Positions 40,641-49,451 are shown, counted from the stretch's first letter. The stretch is DNA of 64,000 nucleotides from CBDHDN01 sp965261585 (GCA_965261585.1 CBDHDN010000053.1:1-64000); one strand, 5' to 3'. Numbers and translations: made by a program. The notes: a model not told the origin generated them from the sequence alone.

Positions 40641-40732
40641 TTGAACCAGAGAGGCACAGAGACACAGAGACACAGAGGGCCAATTTCACGCTGTGCCCCC
40701 CTTCTCTGTGCCTCTGCGCCTCTGTGGTTCAA
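40641..40732. repeat. Long inverted repeat of the ACAGAG type
   Basis: The left arm TTGAACCAGAGAGGCACAGA (continuing in CACAGAGA units to 40679) pairs with the right arm ending TCTGCGCCTCTGTGGTTCAA (40695-40732). This forms an imperfect stem of about 38 bp around a short AT-rich loop. It lies between the divergent DUF1330 and transketolase-like genes. Similar ACAGAGGCACAGAGA tracts recur in many bacterial genomes; the role is unknown. Confidence 0.75.
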
Positions 40733-40767
40733 AAAAGCGTGGCGTGGTATCACCCGCGTCGAGAGCC

Positions 40768-43248
40768 ATGACGGATTCGCAGACAGCCGAACGCGACGAC
40801 GCGGCCGCGCCCGCAGGTGTCACGATTGCGGCGGCGCCCGAGACGCTGCACCTGCTGGAGCAGCTCGAGCGCAAGATCCTGTGGCTCGCCTGTTGGATGA
40901 TTCACAACGCGAACCACGTGCGCCCGGCGCGCGACGGGATGAAGGTCGGCGGCCATCAGTCGTCCTGCGCGTCCGCCGCGACACTGATGACGGCACTTTA
41001 TCTCGACGTGCTGCGGCCGGCCGACCGGGTCGCCGTGAAGCCCCACGCCTCGCCCGTGCTGCACGCCATCGGGTACCTGCTGGGCAAGCAGACGCGCGAT
41101 AAGCTGGAGCGGTTCCGCGCGTTCGGCGGTGCCCAGGCCTATCCGTCGCGCACCAAGGATACCGGCGAGGTCGACTTCTCGACCGGCTCGGTCGGGCTCG
41201 GCGTCGGCGTGACCCTGTTCGCCTCGCTGGTGCAGGACTATGTGCGCCTGCACGACCTGGCCGAGGCGCGCACGCCGGCCGGCCGCATGGTCGCGATCCT
41301 GGGCGATGCCGAGCTCGACGAGGGCAACGTCTTCGAGGCGCTGCTCGAGGCCTGGAAGCATGACGTGCGAAATTTGTGGTGGATCATCGACTACAACCGC
41401 CACAGCCTCGACGGCGTCGTCCACGACTACCTGTTCCAGCGCATCGGCGAGTTCTTCGGGTCGGTCGGCTGGCGCGTCGTCAACCTGAAATACGGCAAGC
41501 TCTTGGAGGCGGCGTTCGGCGGCCCGGCGGGCGAGCCGCTGCAGCGCTGGATCGACGACTGCCCGAACCAGCGCTACTCGGCGCTGACGTTCAAGGGCGG
41601 CGCGGCTTGGCGCGCGGCGCTGGACCGCGACCTCAAGGGCACGAGCGGCCTCAAGGCGCTGCTCGACGCGCACGACGACGCGGGCCTGCACCGGCTGATG
41701 ACGAACCTCGGCGGCCACGACATGGCGACGCTGTTGGAGGCGTTCCACGGCGTCGACGACGACGCGCCCCATTGCTTCATCGCCTACACGATCAAGGGCC
41801 ACCGGCTGCCGCTGGCCGGCCACAAGGACAACCACGCCGGCATCATGACGCCCGACCAGATGGCGACGTTCAAGGCGGCGCACGGCATCGCCGACGGTGC
41901 CGAGTGGGACGCGTTCGCCGGCCTGGACGCCGAGGTCGACGACCTCCGCGAACTACTCGACCGCGTGGCGGCGGCACGGCGGCCGGCGGCGGCCAGAGTG
42001 CCGGCCGTCGCCGTGCCGGTGCTGCCGGTGCCCACCCTGGCAGCGTCGGCTGGCAAGACGACGTCGACCCAGGTCGCGTTCGGCAAGCTGTTGAACGATC
42101 TGGCGCGCGCCGGCGGGGCGCTCGCCGATCGCATCGTCACGACCTCGCCCGACGTGACGGTGTCGACGAATTTGGGCGGCTGGGTCAATCAGCGCGGCGT
42201 CTTCCATGTCCGGCGCCAGGCCGACATCTTCCGCGAGGAGAACGTCGCCTCGCCGCTGAAGTGGGAGCTCTCGCCGGCCGGCCAGCACATCGAGCTCGGC
42301 ATCGCCGAGAACAACCTGTTCCTGCTGCTCGCCGCGGCGGGCCTGGCCGACCGCCTGTTCGGCGCTCGCCTCATCCCCATCGGCACGCTGTACGACCCGT
42401 TCATCGCGCGCGGCCTCGATGCGCTGAACTACGCCTGCTATCAGGACGCCCGCTTCATCGTCGTGGCGACGCCGTCGGGCATCGCGCTGGCGCCCGAGGG
42501 CGGTGCCCACCAGTCCGTCGGCACGCCGCTGATCGGCATCGCCCAAGACGGCCTCGCGGCGTTCGAGCCGGCGTTCGCCGACGAGATGGCGGCGCTGCTC
42601 GCCTGGGCGATCGACTATCTGCAGCGTGACGGCCCCCAACGCGATGGTTCGGGCCAGTCCGAGACCGACTGGCTGCGCGACGTCGAGGGCGGCTCGGTCT
42701 ATTTCCGCCTGTCGACGCGGCCGCTCGACCAGCCCACGCGCACGCTCGATGAGGCGTGCAAGCGCGACATCATCCTGGGCGGCTACTGGCTGCGGCCGCC
42801 GGCGCCGGGGGCCGAACTGGCCATCGTCTACACCGGCGCGATCGCGCCCGAGGCGATCGCCGCCCACGACCAGCTGCTCGAGGACGTGCCCGGCGCCGGC
42901 CTGCTCGCCGTTACCTCGGCCGACCGCCTGAACGCCGGCTGGCACGCCGCCGAACGCGCCCGCCAGGCCGGCCGCGTCGGCGCCCGCGCCCACGTCGAGC
43001 GCCTGCTGGCGCCGCTCGCTGCCGACGCCGGCCTCGTCACCGTCATCGACGGCCACCCCGAGACCCTGACCTGGCTCGGCGCCGTCGCCGGCCACCGCGC
43101 CCGCGCCCTCGGCGTCGAACATTTCGGCCAGTCCGGCGACATCGACGATCTGTTCAAGGCCTACCGCATCGACACCGACGCCATCCTCGACGCCTGCGCG
43201 GCGGCGTGCCTGGGGCGGGCACGGTGGCTCGATCTGGCGGCGGAGTAG
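40768..43248 (+). CDS. Transketolase/AceE-like thiamine-diphosphate enzyme
   Basis: 826 residues from ATG 40768. The N-terminal ThDP domain has GHQSSCASAATLMTALYLDV and the Mg/ThDP motif GDAELDEGNVFEALLEAW ending at IIDYNRHSLDG. The central Pyr domain has ELGIAENNLFLLLAAAGLAD with the catalytic Glu. A transketolase C-terminal domain follows (LAIVYTGAIAPEA, then LGVEHFGQSGDIDDLFKAYR). The layout matches homodimeric pyruvate-dehydrogenase E1 relatives of unknown substrate. No E2 or E3 gene is nearby, so it may work alone. Confidence 0.85.
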   Translation: MTDSQTAERDDAAAPAGVTIAAAPETLHLLEQLERKILWLACWMIHNANHVRPARDGMKVGGHQSSCASAATLMTALYLDVLRPADRVAVKPHASPVLHAIGYLLGKQTRDKLERFRAFGGAQAYPSRTKDTGEVDFSTGSVGLGVGVTLFASLVQDYVRLHDLAEARTPAGRMVAILGDAELDEGNVFEALLEAWKHDVRNLWWIIDYNRHSLDGVVHDYLFQRIGEFFGSVGWRVVNLKYGKLLEAAFGGPAGEPLQRWIDDCPNQRYSALTFKGGAAWRAALDRDLKGTSGLKALLDAHDDAGLHRLMTNLGGHDMATLLEAFHGVDDDAPHCFIAYTIKGHRLPLAGHKDNHAGIMTPDQMATFKAAHGIADGAEWDAFAGLDAEVDDLRELLDRVAAARRPAAARVPAVAVPVLPVPTLAASAGKTTSTQVAFGKLLNDLARAGGALADRIVTTSPDVTVSTNLGGWVNQRGVFHVRRQADIFREENVASPLKWELSPAGQHIELGIAENNLFLLLAAAGLADRLFGARLIPIGTLYDPFIARGLDALNYACYQDARFIVVATPSGIALAPEGGAHQSVGTPLIGIAQDGLAAFEPAFADEMAALLAWAIDYLQRDGPQRDGSGQSETDWLRDVEGGSVYFRLSTRPLDQPTRTLDEACKRDIILGGYWLRPPAPGAELAIVYTGAIAPEAIAAHDQLLEDVPGAGLLAVTSADRLNAGWHAAERARQAGRVGARAHVERLLAPLAADAGLVTVIDGHPETLTWLGAVAGHRARALGVEHFGQSGDIDDLFKAYRIDTDAILDACAAACLGRARWLDLAAE

Positions 43249-43283
43249 GCGACCGCTCCGACACCAACGACGGCGAGGCCGCG

Positions 43284-44110
43284 ATGGATGAGCTCGATTT
43301 CGAGCATCACCGCCAACTAAACGAACAACTAGTGGGCAGGGGTGGGCTAGAAAACAACGAATACTTTCTACATCAGGCGAAACAAGCACACGCAAGGTCT
43401 GTTCTTAGTGCGTTAGGTGACGCGCTCGCTCGTTCCGTCTTACTGGCCCCAAGGCTCAACAACAAAAATGCGAAGTACTTCGCGATCTATGGCGTTGGGC
43501 GTCGGCTTCGAATGATTTGGGTGTCGTACCGACACCTTCTATCGCTTGCTCCTACTGACCGCATTCGACCTTTATCGTTAGATGAAGATGGAGAAAGCAC
43601 ACAAGACATAAATACCATGTACATCAACATTCTTGGGGTGTTGGATAACTTTGCATGGTGCCTTTATTATGACGTTGTCTCACGAGAAACAAGGAAATTT
43701 CACCGTACAAAGGTGTGACTCTTTTCTGCCAAGTTCATATGCGACCGAGGCTTAAGAGGGATTCGCGAGCCGGTAGACATGTATCGCGATTGGCACAGGG
43801 AGTTAAAGGCTCGCCGCGACCCCGCTGCCCACCGGATTCCGTTAACCGTTCCACCAGCGATCTTCGCGCCAGACCAGTTTGATCAATACGAGACGCTAGA
43901 GGGCGAAATTCAAGAGGCTGTTGGCTCCCACGACTTTGCTCGAGCCGACAGACTTAGAACAGAGCAATGCAACATAGGTACGTTCAATTTTTTCTCCATC
44001 ATCCTGATGAAGGTCCTCATCCGATTTACCCAGTAATACCGCAGGATATTGCTAATCTTATCAAGATCGCAAACCTTGTGATAGGACTTCTCGGTGAGAG
44101 GACAGGATAA
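43284..44110 (+). pseudogene. Hypothetical protein gene with a nonsense codon and a frameshift
   Basis: The start is MDELDFEHHRQLNEQLVGRG. It runs to FHRTKV, then a TGA at 43716. The same frame continues LFSAKF and MYRDWHRELKARRDPAAHRI with PLTVPPAIFAPDQF. At about 44000 a frameshift leads to LHHPDEGPHPIYPVIPQDIA and IGLLGERTG-stop at 44110. I know this layout as an uncharacterised protein family of about 270 residues with the RDPxAHRIPL and HHPDEGxHPIYP motifs. Codon use is distinctly more AT-rich than neighbours, suggesting acquisition. Confidence 0.75.
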
Positions 44111-44873
44111 CGCGCCTTCGGTTGTGCATGCTTTTCGCTTCTCTCCTATACCCATCAGCTGCTGCCCCCGACATCGCCGACCGGATCAGCTAGAGCACAT
44201 CCGGTTTAGACGGAATATCCTGCATTGACGAGGTAGTTTCTGCATTCGGTTGGAGAGAATTCATCGAGGGCGTTTCCAATTGCCCGCCAGAGGTCATCGA
44301 CGGTTCTGGCGCCGACCTTGCGGAGAATGGCTTTGAGCTTGGCGAAGACCTGTTCGATGGGATTGAGATCGGGGCTGTAGGGCGGCAGGTAGAGCGGGGT
44401 TGCGCCGACCGCCTCAATGGCCTCGTGTACGCCGGCGACCTTGTGGGAGGAGAGGTTGTCCATGATGACGATGTCGCCCGCGGACAGGGTCGGGACCAGG
44501 GCTTGCTGGACCCAGGCAAGGAAGCTTGCGCCGTTGATCGGGCCATCGAAAACGCAGGGCGCGGTGATCCGGTCGTGACGCAGGGCGGCAATGAACGTGG
44601 TTGTCTTCCAGTGGCCATGGGGAATGGCCGCCACCACCCGTTCGCCGCGCGGTGCCCGGCCATAACGCCGGGCCATGTTCGTCCGCGCCCAGGTCTCGTC
44701 GAGAAAGACCAGCCGTTCGGCAATCAGCCCAGGTTGCTCGTTGCGCCAAGTGGCTCGCGCCGCCGCGACGTCAGGGCGCTCCTGCTCGGCGGCGTGGGCT
44801 GTCTTTTTGAGTCGGACCCGATTTCCTTGGACACAGAATTGGCTTAATCGAAGTGTCCAAGGAGGACCGGAAC

Positions 44874-45284
44874 ATGACCGATAATTTTGAGAAAAAAGTT
44901 GCTGTTGATGGGCCTGTGGTAAATGCGGGCGAGCTTGGCTCGTCCACGTTTTCCCCAGGCCAGGCTTTGCCGGCAGGCCCGCTGGGACTTGGCCAGCGAT
45001 GGACGGTGGCGCGCAAGCGTGAGGTCGTTCTGCGGCTTTTGCGTGACGAGCCGGTGCAACTTCTGTCGCGCCAGTTGGGCGTAGAGATCTTCCGGCTCGA
45101 GCAGTGGCGTGAGAAAGCGATCGGCGGGATCGACGCCTCGCTCAAGCAACGCAAGGGCGATCCGGTGCAGGCGGAACTGGATAGCGCCATGAAGCGGATC
45201 GGAGAGTTGACCATGCAGGTGGAACTGCTGGAGGCCAAGACGGAGACCTTCGGCCCTTTGGGGCGGCGGAGGTCGCGGCGATGA
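44874..45284 (+). CDS. IS3-like transposase subunit OrfA, copy 3
   Basis: 136 residues, ATG 44874 after AAGGAGGACCGGAAC. It is the same as copy 2. The helix-turn-helix [15 protein letters not shown] and the C-terminal heptad tail are present. The stop overlaps orfB by ATGA. Confidence 0.92.
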   Translation: MTDNFEKKVAVDGPVVNAGELGSSTFSPGQALPAGPLGLGQRWTVARKREVVLRLLRDEPVQLLSRQLGVEIFRLEQWREKAIGGIDASLKQRKGDPVQAELDSAMKRIGELTMQVELLEAKTETFGPLGRRRSRR

Positions 45285-46186
45285 GTGCCGCCACCTCGCC
45301 CGGCACGGGTCTGGCCTACGGCCTGCGGCGGGTCTGCGCCGCCTGGGGCATGGCCCGCTCCTCGTTCTACGCCATGACCTCCGGCCAGCACGCCGAGCAG
45401 CCGCCGGCAAAGCGTCGGGGACCGAAGCCCGCGATCTCGGACCAGGCGCTGCTGGTGGCGATCGAAGCCGACCTGGAGGCATCGCCCTGGGAGGGCGAGG
45501 GCTACCGCAAGGTCTGGGCTCGGCTTCGGGTCTGTCGCGACATCCGGGTTGCCCGCAAGCGGGTGCTCCGCCTGATGCGCGAGAACAATCTGCTCTCGCC
45601 CCATCGCTGCCGCCGCCGTGGCGGCAATCCCCATGACGGTGAGATCATCACTCATGCCCCGAACCTCATGTGGGGCACCGATGGCGTTCGGGTGTTCACG
45701 GTGGACGACGGCTGGGGCTGGATCTTCACCGCCGTCGAGCATTGGAACGCCGAGTGTGTCGGCTGGCATGTCTGCAAGCGCGGCGACCGCTTCGCCGCCC
45801 TGCAGCCGATCTCCATGGGGCTTGCCGGGCTGTATGGCTCGACCGCGGCCGGCGCGGCTCGGGGGCTGGCCTTGCGGATGGATCACGGCTCCCAGTATCT
45901 GTCGGACCACTTCACCAACCAGATCAAGTTCTGGGGTATCCAGCCGTCCTACGCCTTCGTCGCCGAGCCCCAGACCAACGGCGTCGCCGAGCGGTTCAAT
46001 CGCACGCTGAAGGAACAGATCATCCATGGTCGCATCTACCGCAACATCGCGGAGCTGCGGGACGCCGTCCGCGACTTCGTCGAACTCTACAATGCCCAGT
46101 GGATCGTCGAAAAGAACGGCTACCTGAGCCCCGCTCAAGCTCGTCAGGCGTGGCACGCCGCGATCTCAATCAGGCCCGCCGCGTGA
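45281..46186 (+). CDS. IS3-like transposase OrfB, copy 3
   Basis: 301 residues, intact DDE transposase with D134, D201 and E237 as in copy 2. The only difference I see from copy 2 is a silent C-to-T (GGTATCCAG). Near identity indicates recent transposition of copies 2 and 3. Confidence 0.93.
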   Translation: MSAATSPGTGLAYGLRRVCAAWGMARSSFYAMTSGQHAEQPPAKRRGPKPAISDQALLVAIEADLEASPWEGEGYRKVWARLRVCRDIRVARKRVLRLMRENNLLSPHRCRRRGGNPHDGEIITHAPNLMWGTDGVRVFTVDDGWGWIFTAVEHWNAECVGWHVCKRGDRFAALQPISMGLAGLYGSTAAGAARGLALRMDHGSQYLSDHFTNQIKFWGIQPSYAFVAEPQTNGVAERFNRTLKEQIIHGRIYRNIAELRDAVRDFVELYNAQWIVEKNGYLSPAQARQAWHAAISIRPAA

Positions 46187-46694
46187 GACAAACTTGTGTC
46201 CAAGGAACCGGGTGCGCTACAGTGGGCTGTCTTTTTTTGCGACTCAGCCCCTGAGCCAGAAGAAAGTCGCCAAGCGTCGAGCGCTTCGCATCGATCCCCT
46301 CGGCGGCCAGCAAGACGCAAAGCTCGTCAATGGTGATGTCGCAATTCTCCATCACCAGAGCCCGAATGCGATCGCCATGGGGAGCCAGTTTCGATTTCTT
46401 CCAGCCACCGTATTTGTCGGCTTTGATCGTGCCCCGCTGCTTCCAACGCTGCATCAGCTTCACAACAAAGCTGATGCTCACATCAAATTGCTTCGCCGCC
46501 GCATTGCGAGAGGTCCCCGATTCAACAACTCGAACAACTCGTTCACGAAGATCTTCCGAATAAGGTCGTGTCATCCATGGCTGGCCTCCTTTAACCCAGC
46601 TCATAGCTTGAATCACTTTTTGCGACCCTTGGGAATCCCCTTTTTGATTCTGTCTATGCCGGACCCGCTCTAGTGGGCCGGCGGGCTTTGCTTG

Positions 46695-46895
46695 TCAGGC
46701 CGCCCTCGGCTCCACTCGGTGCTCATCCAACCACCGATTCAAAGTGGAGCCCTCGTACAGAATTCGGTTCCCGAAGCGGACGTAGGCCGGCCCGCGTCCC
46801 TCATGCCGCCACACTGCAAGCGTTCCCTCGGTCGCGATCAAACGCATCGCGGGGTCTGCGGCGCGGTAATAGTTGTCGTCCTGGAAGCGTTCCAT
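46695..46895 (-). CDS. Excisionase-like small DNA-binding protein
   Basis: 66 residues, ATG 46895 after GGAGGGCGAC. The sequence YYRAADPAMRLIATEGTLAV, then GPAYVRFGNRILYEGSTLNR and WLDEH, follows the winged-helix AlpA/HTH_17 pattern (a helix, then R-x-G-x-R-I-x-Y, then a LxxWL helix). Such proteins direct integrase in excision. It lies upstream in the same strand group as the tyrosine integrase. Confidence 0.65.
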   Translation of the reverse strand: MERFQDDNYYRAADPAMRLIATEGTLAVWRHEGRGPAYVRFGNRILYEGSTLNRWLDEHRVEPRAA

Positions 46896-46963
46896 GTCGC
46901 CCTCCGATTAATTCTCAGGGCGACAAGATGAAGGCGCCTTAATGCGCCGTCGAACCCAAAAAC

Positions 46964-47479
46964 CTAGGTCGATTTTTCAAACGGGCGAGTGTCACGGACC
47001 AGATCGACAGCCGAGCGCACGGTGCCCTCAAACATGGCCAACGCCACCGCGATTTCTCCGATGGCATCCTCCTTCGATAGTCCCAGTTCTTCGTGGAGGA
47101 CGCGGACTGCGTGCATCATCTTCGCGTTGCGCTCCGCTTTCTTCGCCCTCCTGGGACGGGGCCATGTTCCGAGCGCGACTGCATATGCCCAATGTTGAAG
47201 TGCCTCGGGGATTGGCTCGCGACGTTTCCATAGAACGGCCAAGAGATGTTTCATCCCGTCCCATGCCCATTGCTTGGTGAACGACCAATTTGAATACGAC
47301 AATAGGAGCATTTGCCGGGCTGTATGGGCGGGCAGCCTTGAATCCAACGCATCCTCTGGAATCGCCTCCCACCAGAAGGGCAGGTCGGCGAGTTGGGGAA
47401 ATTTGTCGCCTTCATCCTCGACGAAGGCGCGTATCCGGACATGGTCTACTTCAGCCACGGCGGCGACCCATCGGCACAA
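46964..47479 (-). CDS. Hypothetical island protein
   Basis: 171 residues, not recognised. It is Trp-rich in the first half (PFWWEAIPEDAL, NWSFTKQWAWDGMKHLLAVL) and has a basic stretch PRPRRAKKAERNAKMMHAV, then a helical tail. The start overlaps the integrase 3' end by 29 bases; a GTG at about 47458 would shorten the overlap. It is transcribed in the same direction as the integrase and is probably an accessory gene of the island. Confidence 0.55.
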   Translation of the reverse strand: MCRWVAAVAEVDHVRIRAFVEDEGDKFPQLADLPFWWEAIPEDALDSRLPAHTARQMLLLSYSNWSFTKQWAWDGMKHLLAVLWKRREPIPEALQHWAYAVALGTWPRPRRAKKAERNAKMMHAVRVLHEELGLSKEDAIGEIAVALAMFEGTVRSAVDLVRDTRPFEKST

Positions 47480-48647
47480 CTTCGCCGCCGACCTTGCTGG
47501 ACATCATTGCGGACATCGCAGCACCGACCTGTTCGCGGGCATCGCGGACGGGGTTGCCGATGGTGCGGATATACCGATCGGCCATCGCTGTCGTCCGGTG
47601 GCCAAGAAGGTCGCGCAAGACGTGCGTCCCGATGCCCGCCGCTGCGGCGCTGGTCATAACGGTGCGCCGCAGGTCATGCAGCCGCGCGTCGGCGATCCCC
47701 GCCGCCTTCGCCGCCTCGGCAAAGACCGTGCGGACATAACGGTAGGTCACCGGCGCGTCTCGCACGGCCGTGAAACACCAATCGTTGACCCGGGGCATGG
47801 TCGCCAGGATTTCCAATGCGGCCGTCGGCACGTCATGGAGGCGCCGTCCGCTCTTTGTCTCGGGCATGGTCAAGCGGTTAGTCTCGAAGTCGATATGCGC
47901 CCACCGGATCGCCAGCACTTCGCCAATCCGAAGGCCCGTAACCGCTGCAAAGCGGATCGCAGCGACCGGGGCGGGGTATTGATCCTCTTGACCGCCCAGC
48001 GCCGCCGCCAGCGCCGCCAGTTCGGACGGCGCCAACACGCGGTCGCGGGCTTCCTCGCGAGAGCGCTCGATACCGCGTGCCGGATTATCGTTTTGCGCTC
48101 GCCATTGCCATCGTTCGGCAAGCGTGAACAGGCGGCTCGTGAGCGCCAGGACGCGATTGCGGGTAGGGGCGGGAAGGCGGGTAACCATGTGCTCGACGTC
48201 GCCACGCTTTACGTCCGCAACGCGCTGCTTGCCGAGCGCGGGCAATAGGTACGCCCGCGCCTGCTTCCGGTACTCCTGCAGTGTCCGCTCAGCCATGCGC
48301 CCGTGGGAAATTCGGGTAGGCCCCTCGACCGTCAGGAATTTGTCAATCAGATCGGCCACGGTTGGAGCGGCCTTCGCCTTGCGGCGGCGCTCCAGCGGAT
48401 CGCCTTCACCCGCGCGGATCGTCGCCAATTCGGCGCCCGCCCGTTCGCGGGCGGCCCTGAGCGAGATTTCGGGGCACCGAGCCAGTGTCGCGCGGCGTTC
48501 GCGGCCGGCGACGCGATAGTTGAGGATGAAGGATTTCACACCGGCCGCCGTGACGCGAACGCCGAGTCCTTTGACCTCGTGATCCCAAATTATTGTGGTT
48601 TTCTTCCCCGGTTTCGCATCCCGGATAACCCGCTCAGTCAATGCCAT
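47451..48647 (-). CDS. Tyrosine-type site-specific integrase
   Basis: 398 residues. The N-terminal DUF4102 arm-binding domain has LTERVIRDAKPGKKTTIIWD and VKGLGVRVTAAG. The core-binding SAM-like domain is at about 95-180 (VADLIDKFLTVEGPTRISHG). The catalytic domain has R in TGLRIGEVLAIRWAHID, HxxR in LHDLRRTVMTSA, GH in LLGHRTT and the nucleophile Tyr in ADRYIRTIG. It is intact. It starts beside iterons and a tRNA-Lys fragment, as expected for a tRNA-integrating island. Confidence 0.92.
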   Translation of the reverse strand: MALTERVIRDAKPGKKTTIIWDHEVKGLGVRVTAAGVKSFILNYRVAGRERRATLARCPEISLRAARERAGAELATIRAGEGDPLERRRKAKAAPTVADLIDKFLTVEGPTRISHGRMAERTLQEYRKQARAYLLPALGKQRVADVKRGDVEHMVTRLPAPTRNRVLALTSRLFTLAERWQWRAQNDNPARGIERSREEARDRVLAPSELAALAAALGGQEDQYPAPVAAIRFAAVTGLRIGEVLAIRWAHIDFETNRLTMPETKSGRRLHDVPTAALEILATMPRVNDWCFTAVRDAPVTYRYVRTVFAEAAKAAGIADARLHDLRRTVMTSAAAAGIGTHVLRDLLGHRTTAMADRYIRTIGNPVRDAREQVGAAMSAMMSSKVGGEVVPMGRRRG

Positions 48648-48694
48648 GTCAGCACCCGTGTCAGCACCCGTGTCAGCACTATGTCAGCACGGAG
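48648..48694. repeat. 12-bp iterons at the integrase start
   Basis: GTCAGCACCCGT occurs at 48648 and 48660, with degenerate copies GTCAGCACTAT at 48672 and GTCAGCACGGA at 48683. The array directly abuts the integrase ATG (48647). It may be arm-type integrase/excisionase binding sites or an autoregulatory operator. Confidence 0.7.
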
Positions 48695-48819
48695 ACAGCA
48701 TATGCCCTAACTTGGATTAATGCAAACGCATCTCGATAAGCAGGTAACGCTTTGATATAGTGATGATAAATTAAGATAGGTTAAACCAGATTGACGAACG
48801 CGAACCCTGCCAACTACAA

Positions 48820-48865
48820 ACTCTTAATCAGCGGGTCCAAGGTTCGAGTCCTTGTGCGCTCACCA
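48820..48865 (+). other. Attachment-site remnant: 3' part of a tRNA-Lys(CTT) gene
   Basis: From ACTCTTAATCAGC the sequence gives an anticodon loop CT-CTT-AA, the variable region, a TPsiC arm CAAGG-TTCGAGT-CCTTG, an acceptor strand GTGCGCT and CACCA. No D arm or 5' acceptor strand precedes it, so it is a partial gene. Next to an integrase this is the expected attR of an island inserted in a tRNA-Lys gene. The element would extend leftwards, and an intact tRNA would mark its other end. Confidence 0.78.
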
Positions 48866-48889
48866 ATCTCCCAGCAACCAAGTCCGGCG

Positions 48890-49184
48890 TTAGAGCATCA
48901 CCAGCTTGCGGTGCTCGTAGCGGCAGGCCTCGTTGGCGCAGCGGGTAGACGCGTTCCTGCCCGCCAAGCCGCTCGAGATGCACGTGCGGGCGGATGTCGC
49001 GCAGCAGTACTCGGCTGCCGCACTCCGGGCACGGCTCATCGTCGACCTTTTTCGCTACGACGGCGATGCCGAGCTTGGCCTCGAGCGCGGTAAAGCGCCG
49101 CTCCAGGGCCTCGAGGCGCTTGATCAGCCCCGACCAGAGCGGCGAGCCCGAGAGCGCCTCGATAATGGATGTGTTGTCACTCAT
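48890..49184 (-). pseudogene. Four-cysteine zinc-ribbon protein, frameshifted
   Basis: ATG 49184 starts MSDNTSIIEALSGSPLWSGL with a short coiled coil (KRLEALERRFTALEAKLG). The first knuckle is EPCPECGSRVL. After GGQERVY at about 48947 one extra C in a CCC run shifts the frame. In the other frame the second knuckle CANEACRYEHRKLVML-stop completes a C2-C2 zinc ribbon of about 97 residues. The total span (295 bases) is 3n+1, consistent with a one-base insertion. The function is unknown. Confidence 0.65.
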
Positions 49185-49423
49185 AGCGGCTATTGCCCAT
49201 CGTCGGCCATGCTGGGCGCCGGCCACGCCGGGCGCCGGCCATCGATATTCTCAGGATCCAGGCGCCAAGCCATTTTCCTTGATACCACGGTGCTGAAAGA
49301 TTGCAAAACGCCGCGCACAGGCCGTGGGTGAGCGTTGCGGAAGCCGCCGCAACGGCGACCAGCAGCAGGAAGCTGAGCGGAGCACCAGCGGGAATCGGCC
49401 GCGTGGGTGCGGCCTGGGCCTGA
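49185..49423. other. Non-coding interval before the YnjB-like operon
   Basis: I see no gene here. It includes a short GC-rich direct repeat (GGGCGCCGGCCA twice, near 49211-49242) and otherwise unremarkable sequence leading to a promoter-like element. Confidence 0.5.
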
Positions 49424-49451
49424 TTGACAGGGGCGAATCGGCCGCTATTGT
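49424..49451 (+). promoter_or_regulatory. Sigma70-like promoter upstream of the ABC operon
   Basis: TTGACA (49424-49429), a 16-bp spacer and TATTGT (49446-49451) lie about 85 bases before the binding-protein ATG. Confidence 0.55.

Larger units (their letters stand above)
44808..46221 (+). mobile_element. IS3-like insertion sequence, copy 3 (1414 bp)
   Basis: Flanked by a perfect 14-bp direct repeat, GTGGGCTGTCTTTT (44794-44807, 46222-46235), within the IS630 copy. It has the same ends as copies 1 and 2, and both genes are intact. Confidence 0.96.
44206..46574 (-). pseudogene. IS630 transposase (OrfA+OrfB), copy A, split by IS3-like element
   Basis: OrfA starts at ATG 46574 ([19 protein letters not shown]) and has helix-turn-helix [20 protein letters not shown]. 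It is cut at the frameshift run after LSRKK. OrfB resumes beyond the IS at [20 protein letters not shown] and carries [23 protein letters not shown] and [10 protein letters not shown], the D-D-E residues. This copy cannot be expressed whole. Confidence 0.9.
44193..46670 (-). mobile_element. IS630-family element, copy A, interrupted by an IS3-like copy
   Basis: Ends GAGCACATCCGGTTTAGACG and, on the other side reverse-complemented, GAGCGGGTCCGGCATAGACA are flanked by TA dinucleotides (44191-44192, 46671-46672), as expected for IS630/Tc1. Subtracting the inserted IS (1414 bp plus 14 bp) leaves 1050 bp, identical in length to copy B at 57872-58921. Confidence 0.93.

Noticed and set aside
40641..40732. 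CRISPR-like array
   Set aside because: The repeated CACAGAGA units form one palindrome without regular spacers, and no cas gene is present.
41953..43395. 480-codon frame antisense to the transketolase-like gene
   Set aside because: Mirrors the strong codon bias of the sense gene; no domain pattern and no ribosome site.
48820..48865. Complete tRNA-Lys gene
   Set aside because: No D arm or 5' acceptor strand can be folded upstream; only the 3' part is present, so it is treated as an att remnant.
49205..49245. GGGCGCCGGCCA direct repeats as a regulatory site or att core
   Set aside because: Two short GC-rich copies are expected by chance in this composition and adjoin no relevant gene.
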